Made by a program: the position numbers and the translations under genes
Assembly (NCBI GenBank): GCA_964592335.1
Contig: CAZQEU010000057.1
Location: 1 to 10,621 of the forward strand
Direction of reading: 5' to 3'
Length of the DNA: 10,621 bases
DNA from: CAZKUB01 sp964592335
GTDB lineage: Archaea > Thermoplasmatota > E2 > DHVEG-1
Notes under the pieces: model-generated
The model's database searches: none
What the model was told of the DNA's origin: nothing
What the model saw: the letters and a program-made list of their open reading frames with translations, nothing else
Shown here: in pieces, positions 6,356 to 10,621 of the stretch
Layout of the letters: each line of letters begins with the position of its first letter
Numbering within the stretch: the first letter of the stretch is position 1

Positions 6356-7948
6356 ATGGATAAAAGAAAAAAGAGTACTCTCGCTGTATCGGAGGTCCTG
6401 GGGACTATACTTTTGCTTGGCATTTCAGTCAGCTTATTTTCAGTAGTTTATGTTAGTTTTTTCACAATTCAACCTGAACCTTCTTCACCAACAACATACC
6501 TGGTAGGTTCTATAAGAAATGATGAACTATTTTTAGAACATATGGGTGGAGAAGACTTGGATTTAGAAACTAGAATACTTTTAAGTTTTAACGATGGAAC
6601 TACAACCGAGATATATGCTAATCAAAATGATTATCTAACAAACCAATATAAGCAAGACAATAAATGGAATATAGGTGAAGAATTATATTATCCTTTAAGT
6701 AATGAAAATAGTTTTCTTCCATTTGATCCAGTTGATGTTACGGTTGTTGATCAAAAAAGCAATTCAGTAATTATGAGTGGAAAAGTAAAAGAAGCAAATA
6801 AGGCAGATTTAGTAGTGTCATATGAGATAGATTATGTTTATCAGCATCCACAACTTCATCCAGATGATACTTCACCTATTATCTTCTTTTTAAATGTTGA
6901 AAACACAGGTCCAAGCGATACTGAGGATGTAGAAGTCGAAATGTACATTCCAGAAGGAGTACAGTATGTAACTATCCCTGATACTTCCTACAATCCCCAA
7001 ACAAGAATATGTACTCTAAATGTGGGAGATATTAGTGCGGGTGAAACAAAAACCTTTGAGATTCCATTAGATATTTATATGCTTGAAGAAGAAGAGATGG
7101 AATTTACACAGTTAATTCTTTTAATTGATGGATCGCAATCATGCTCTATTGCTCAATTTGATGCTATACTAAGCGGAATCAAAAATGCGGTTTTAAATAT
7201 ATTGCCACACAATGGTTTGATAGAGCTTACGCTTATACAATATGGGCAGGAAGGATTAGGATCTAGTCGGCTAGAAATTGGTACGCCCACAGTTTTAACT
7301 GAGCAAAATTATCAAACAGTGGCAAATCAGATTGATAGTATCCACATAACAAAAATGAATGATCATACACCTATGGATTCAGCTTTTTTGAGAGCAGGAA
7401 ATACCTTTTCGGGTTTGGCCAGTTACGATCCGTCTCATAAACAATCAGTTTTAGTTTTTGCTGCAGGCTTGCCTGATGCATACATTGCACCTGAAGATGA
7501 ACCAGGTTACAGGGCAACAAGGCCATATCGAGATGATGTTGCTTATGAATGGGGTAAAGTAGCAGCGTATGCCCGAAGAGATGAAATGATTACAAAGCTT
7601 ACAATGAACTCAGAACAGGATGAAATCAACTCGTTATTGATTTTAAATCCAGTTACTTTAAATTATCAAGATAATCCTTGGCAGGATCCTTCAAATATTT
7701 CGTGGATAAAAAATAAGATAGCATGGCCTGGAAGTTCATATATAGGTCCTGAAGATAAATGGCCACCTCAAAATGGCCCTGGTTGGGTGAGAGGTATATC
7801 AAATACAGAAGAATTGGCAAATTCTATTCTGGAAATTTTTTCTATTGAAACTGAAACAAGGATAATATCTGTTGAACTTTCTAATTCAAAATATATTGAC
7901 CCGGATCTTTCAAATAATATATTTGAGTTAATAATCGACCCATTATAA
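6356..7948 (+). CDS. type IV pilin with DUF11/CARDB-like and vWA-like domains
   Basis: The N-terminus is a short basic leader and then AVSEVLGTILLLGISVSLF (10-28), the archaeal Pilin_N signature, forming the membrane/filament helix to about residue 36. A head segment with DELFLEHMGGEDLDL (56-70) matches the conserved strand pattern of that family. Residues about 150-240 look like a CARDB/DUF11-type beta sandwich (VENTGPSDTEDVEVEMYIPEG). From about 250 a von Willebrand factor A-like fold begins: LILLIDGSQS gives the DxSxS metal motif (D258, S260, S262) and HTPMDSA supplies the threonine (T338). The usual third ligand, the Asp of T-D-G, is replaced by Ala (A370 in FAAGLPD). A Trp-rich insertion covers about 375-480. 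The protein is far larger than ordinary archaeal pilins, suggesting a tip or minor adhesive subunit. It is followed 19 bases later by the next pilin-like gene. Ligand binding is inferred. Confidence 0.85.
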   Translation: MDKRKKSTLAVSEVLGTILLLGISVSLFSVVYVSFFTIQPEPSSPTTYLVGSIRNDELFLEHMGGEDLDLETRILLSFNDGTTTEIYANQNDYLTNQYKQDNKWNIGEELYYPLSNENSFLPFDPVDVTVVDQKSNSVIMSGKVKEANKADLVVSYEIDYVYQHPQLHPDDTSPIIFFLNVENTGPSDTEDVEVEMYIPEGVQYVTIPDTSYNPQTRICTLNVGDISAGETKTFEIPLDIYMLEEEEMEFTQLILLIDGSQSCSIAQFDAILSGIKNAVLNILPHNGLIELTLIQYGQEGLGSSRLEIGTPTVLTEQNYQTVANQIDSIHITKMNDHTPMDSAFLRAGNTFSGLASYDPSHKQSVLVFAAGLPDAYIAPEDEPGYRATRPYRDDVAYEWGKVAAYARRDEMITKLTMNSEQDEINSLLILNPVTLNYQDNPWQDPSNISWIKNKIAWPGSSYIGPEDKWPPQNGPGWVRGISNTEELANSILEIFSIETETRIISVELSNSKYIDPDLSNNIFELIIDPL

Positions 7949-7967
7949 AATTACAGAAAGTGATAAA

Positions 7968-8840
7968 TTGAAAAAAATTAGGAAAATAAAAGACCAAGAC
8001 AAAGCAGTTGCAGGAGTAGTTGTAGCAATACTACTTATCGGTTTATTTTTTACAGCTCTTGGCGTTATACAAAGTTTTTATGTACCTGATTGGATGAAAC
8101 AAAAAGAATCAGAGCATATTGATGATGTTGCAAATCAATTTACCCAATTAAAATTTGCAATTGATACAACTTGTGTATCTGAACAAAGAAATGCAGTAAT
8201 CACTTCTTCCATTACACTTGGAAGTAAGGAAATGCCTTACTTTTCATCCTCACGTGCATATGGCTCATTAGAAATTAATCCAAACGAGTGCAAAATAATT
8301 CTAAATGATACGATTGGAAATAAAAAAACATATTTGTTAGGCAACATAAAATATTCTTCTATTAATGCTTATTTTCTTAACCAAGATATAATGTATGAAA
8401 ATGGAGCTATTATACTTAATCAGGATAAAGGAAATAGTCTATATATTCAACCAGATTTTTATGTAGAGCCATCAGGCGATTTTAGTTTTAATTTGGTTCA
8501 AATAATACCAAAAGCAGATAAAACATCAGCAAGTGGTTTTGGATCATATCCAATTAGAATTAAATTTTCAGAATCTGAAGATGTTTTTTTATATAATTTA
8601 AATAATATGACTATATTCAGCCCATATGTTGAGGCATGGAAAACATTTTTTGAAAATACCTTTTCAAAATACTCAATTGGCTGCAGTATAGATGATATAA
8701 CAGATCAAAATGGAGATTTAACTGGAATATTTATTTATAACTTAGATATAGATCCAGATCCTAACAGTATCCTAAAACCAGATATTGCAATTAAAAAGAA
8801 TAATGTACTTTGTCAAATAGCTCATGGGTCAGTTGAATAA
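7968..8840 (+). CDS. archaeal type IV pilin-like surface protein (290 aa)
   Basis: The basic leader KKIRKIKDQDK precedes AVAGVVVAILLIGLFFTALGV (13-33), a class III signal/filament helix. It is followed by YVPDWMKQKESEHIDDVANQ (38-57) and QFTQLKFAID, a motif run that I recall from a widespread archaeal pilin-like family (similar to haloarchaeal DUF7289 proteins). The exposed part is beta-rich, with FSSSRAYGSLEI (92-103) and NQDIMYENGAIILNQ (138-152), where 'YENGAIIL' is a recurrent family strand. Four cysteines (69, 108, 239, 282) could form disulfides outside the cell. The start is TTG at 7968. No ATG or GTG is available before the hydrophobic segment, and GTGAT just upstream matches the 16S tail. 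It follows the vWA pilin by 19 bases and is probably co-transcribed with it. It is likely a filament subunit or minor pilin, processed by a prepilin peptidase encoded elsewhere. Confidence 0.85.
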   Translation: MKKIRKIKDQDKAVAGVVVAILLIGLFFTALGVIQSFYVPDWMKQKESEHIDDVANQFTQLKFAIDTTCVSEQRNAVITSSITLGSKEMPYFSSSRAYGSLEINPNECKIILNDTIGNKKTYLLGNIKYSSINAYFLNQDIMYENGAIILNQDKGNSLYIQPDFYVEPSGDFSFNLVQIIPKADKTSASGFGSYPIRIKFSESEDVFLYNLNNMTIFSPYVEAWKTFFENTFSKYSIGCSIDDITDQNGDLTGIFIYNLDIDPDPNSILKPDIAIKKNNVLCQIAHGSVE

Positions 8841-8852
8841 TTTATTTATTTC

Positions 8853-9050
8853 CTATACCTTTTGATTAATTCTTACGAATTTTTCAATTGTTCTATCATA
8901 AGTTTTTTCTATATCATCTGGAAAATAGCACGCGGGAAGCTCACCACGACCTCTGTGATAAGAGATACATTCGCAGCACATACCTTTTTTTCCACAAGGA
9001 TATGTACAATTACACATTGTTTTATTTTCTTCTTTTTTACATTCAACCAT
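8853..9050 (-). CDS. small cysteine-rich protein, DUF6485-like
   Basis: This 65-aa protein has eight cysteines (C4, C13, C15, C19, C25, C26, C28, C41) and one histidine (H32), followed by GELPACYFP and EKTYDRTIEKFV. The pattern CNCTYPCGKKGMCCEC then YHR..GELPACYFP is one I recognise from small proteins annotated DUF6485, found in both bacteria and archaea. The cysteine density suggests zinc or iron-sulfur binding, but no function is established to my knowledge. The ATG at 9050 has a very good ribosome site (AAGGTGA, 9056-9062) that abuts the stop codon of ligA 12 bases upstream, so the two genes are very probably co-transcribed and coupled. It ends 12 bases from the convergent pilin-like gene. 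A plus-strand frame across the same bases is a shadow without family resemblance. Confidence 0.85.
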   Translation of the reverse strand: MVECKKEENKTMCNCTYPCGKKGMCCECISYHRGRGELPACYFPDDIEKTYDRTIEKFVRINQKV

Positions 9051-9062
9051 TTATCTTTCACC

Positions 9063-10621
9063 TTATTTTATAATTTCTTTGAATTCTTCTTCAGATACTA
9101 TTTTCAAACCAAGTTCTTTTGCTTTTTCAAACTTTGAACCAGGTTTTTCACCTAATACTACATAGTCAAGGTCTTTGCTTATTGATCCTGAAACTATTCC
9201 TCCTTTTTCTTTTACCAAGTCAGAAGCCTCAGGTCGTGACATACTGCTGAGGCCACCTGTAAATAAAAACTTTTTGCCGCTAAGAGGTAAATTTTCTTTT
9301 TTCTCAGCTTTTGTTTTAACTCCGGTGTCCTTTAATCTTTCAATTAATTCTATGTTTTCTTCTGTTGCAAAAAAGTTTGCAATGGATTCTGCTGATTTAT
9401 CACCAAGACCATCTATTTCTTTTAATTCTTCTTCCGTTGCTTTTGCAAGTTTATCAATTGAGATGTATTCTGATGCAAGAAGCTGTGCAGCATATTTTCC
9501 TACATGTCGTATTCCGAGTCCATAAATAAGTCTAGACAAATCCTGTTGTTTGCTTTCTTTTATTGAATCGATTAAATTTTCTGCAGATTTATCTTTAAAT
9601 CCTTCAAGTTTGAGAATATCTTCTTTTTTAAGAGAATAAAGATCAGCTATATTTTTTACAAGTCCTTCATCAAGTAATTTGTCGACAGTTTGACCACCTA
9701 GATGATCAATATCCATTGCATCCCTTGCTGCAAAGTACTTTATACGCCATTTAAGGCGCGCAGGACACATTTTATTAGGACACCTAATGGCCACTTCGCC
9801 TTTAGGCCGAACCACCTCTGTGTTGCATACAGGGCATTTGCTTGGTATTTTTCTTTTCTTTTCTGAGCCTGTTCTTTTTTCACCTATGCTTTTTACAACT
9901 TGAGGTATCACATCCCCGCTCCTTTCGATTAAAACAGTGTCACCAATTCTAATGTCCTTTCTTTCAAGCTCATCAAAATTATGAAGAGTTGCACGAGAAA
10001 CAGTAACACCACCGACTTCCACAGGCTTAAGTATTGCAACAGGCGTTAGAGCTCCTGTTCTTCCTACTTGAACTGCAATGTCTTCTAGTTTTGTAGTGGA
10101 TTGTTTTGCTGCAAATTTATAAGATATTGCCCAACGAGGGTTTTTACTAGTGTTTCCCAGCAGTTTCTGTTGAGCAAAAGAATTGACTTTAATTACTGCA
10201 CCATCAATTTCATAATCAAGTGTTTCTCTTTTTTCCTCAAGAGTTTTACAATAATTTATTGCTTCATCTATGTCTTTTACTTTTTTTGTTAATGGATTTA
10301 TTCTAAAACCTGCTTTTTTTAAAATATCAAGTGATTTCTCCTGAGTTTTTAAGTCCTTATCAGAATATGAAACAAAATAAATGAAAATATCAAGAGGTCT
10401 TTTGGCAACAATTCTTGAGTCAAGCTGACGAAGTGAACCTGCTGATGCATTACGCGGGTTTGCAAATACTCCCTCATCTTTTTTTTCTTGTTCTTTATTG
10501 TATTTTTTAAAACCCGAAATAGCCATATAGACTTCGCCACGAACTTCAACGTTTTTTAGATAATCCTCTCTGAGTTTTAAAGGAATGCTATGTATAGTTT
10601 TAAGGTTCTGAGTAATATTGT
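9063..10621 (-). CDS. ligA: NAD+-dependent DNA ligase LigA, 5' end outside window
   Basis: LigA seals nicks in duplex DNA using NAD+. The visible 518 or so residues begin within the nucleotidyltransferase domain: NITQNLKTI, then VEVRGEVYMAISGF and FANPRNASAGSLRQLD, continuing through DGAVIKVN and SYKFAA (lysine motif). The OB fold follows (VGRTGALTPVA, ERSGDVIPQV), then a four-cysteine zinc finger (CPVC...CPNKMC), helix-hairpin-helix repeats (LEGFKDKSAENL, IYGLGIRHVGKYAAQLL, IDGLGDKSAESIANFF) and a C-terminal BRCT domain (LSGKKFLFTGG to VVLGEKPGSKFEKAKELG). Reading continues in frame without a stop to the window end. The ATG at 10526 is therefore internal, and roughly the first 150 residues, including domain Ia and the KxDG active-site lysine, lie outside. 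Most archaea rely on an ATP-dependent ligase; LigA occurs patchily and is usually explained by transfer from bacteria. It is followed directly by the Cys-rich gene. Confidence 0.97.
   Translation of the reverse strand, partial: NITQNLKTIHSIPLKLREDYLKNVEVRGEVYMAISGFKKYNKEQEKKDEGVFANPRNASAGSLRQLDSRIVAKRPLDIFIYFVSYSDKDLKTQEKSLDILKKAGFRINPLTKKVKDIDEAINYCKTLEEKRETLDYEIDGAVIKVNSFAQQKLLGNTSKNPRWAISYKFAAKQSTTKLEDIAVQVGRTGALTPVAILKPVEVGGVTVSRATLHNFDELERKDIRIGDTVLIERSGDVIPQVVKSIGEKRTGSEKKRKIPSKCPVCNTEVVRPKGEVAIRCPNKMCPARLKWRIKYFAARDAMDIDHLGGQTVDKLLDEGLVKNIADLYSLKKEDILKLEGFKDKSAENLIDSIKESKQQDLSRLIYGLGIRHVGKYAAQLLASEYISIDKLAKATEEELKEIDGLGDKSAESIANFFATEENIELIERLKDTGVKTKAEKKENLPLSGKKFLFTGGLSSMSRPEASDLVKEKGGIVSGSISKDLDYVVLGEKPGSKFEKAKELGLKIVSEEEFKEIIK

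Noticed and set aside
8841..8890. T-rich stretch after the 290-aa pilin-like gene as a terminator
   Set aside because: Runs such as TTTATTTATTT and CCTTTT could end archaeal transcription, but they are no more T-rich than many coding stretches here and no hairpin is seen, so it is not called.
8862..9137. Plus-strand Phe-rich frames across the Cys-rich gene and ligA end
   Set aside because: They are low-complexity Phe/Tyr/Ser translations of the T-rich antisense strand. The minus-strand gene here has a recognisable Cys pattern and a strong ribosome site.
9175..9525. Plus-strand 116-codon frame inside ligA
   Set aside because: It is antisense to the highly conserved HhH and BRCT parts of LigA, with no ribosome site or family resemblance.
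10349..10549. Second minus-strand frame near the right edge
   Set aside because: It overlaps the conserved LigA adenylation domain in another frame; the LigA frame runs unbroken to the edge.

Overview
The window reads as a strongly AT-rich archaeal genome fragment. Four observations support this: class III (prepilin-type) N-termini of the archaeal kinds; a FlaI-type secretion ATPase carrying the archaeal Cys-rich N-terminal region; GGTGA-like ribosome sites together with at least one apparently leaderless gene behind a good BRE/TATA pair; and a HerA-family ATPase. The combination resembles Thermoplasmatota or a neighbouring euryarchaeal or DPANN lineage, but I cannot fix the lineage from sequence alone. 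No rRNA, tRNA, CRISPR array, insertion sequence or origin was seen.

Layout. Positions 30-1887 (minus strand) hold a two-gene unit: a HerA/DUF87-type ATPase followed 13 bases later by a 190-residue, single-pass, pilin-like secreted protein. A further hydrophobic reading frame may start at the left edge (1-33). Positions 1888-2089 are a divergent control region with TATA-like boxes in both directions and an imperfect dyad between them. Positions 2090-8840 (plus strand) hold a type IV pilus-like locus: the secretion/assembly ATPase (736 aa), a double-module FlaJ/TadC-type platform protein (662 aa, start overlapping the ATPase stop), then, behind its own promoter, a 530-aa pilin that carries a von Willebrand factor A-like domain, and a 290-aa pilin-like protein starting at TTG. 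Positions 8853-10621 (minus strand) are a convergent, unrelated-looking unit: an NAD+-dependent DNA ligase (LigA, 5' end outside the window) and, 12 bases downstream, a 65-aa protein with eight cysteines.

How the parts may work together. The ATPase and platform protein would extrude or retract a filament made from class III signal-peptide proteins. The vWA-bearing pilin and the 290-aa pilin-like protein are candidate adhesive or tip subunits. There is no FlaH, archaellin or prepilin peptidase here, so this is a pilus or secretion locus rather than an archaellum locus; processing would need a FlaK/PibD-type peptidase encoded elsewhere. The divergent HerA-like ATPase plus pilin-like protein is the least explained part. 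By loose analogy with the crenarchaeal Ced/Ted DNA-import systems it might couple a DNA-translocating motor to a surface structure, but that is inference. LigA in an archaeon is most easily explained as bacterial ancestry by transfer.
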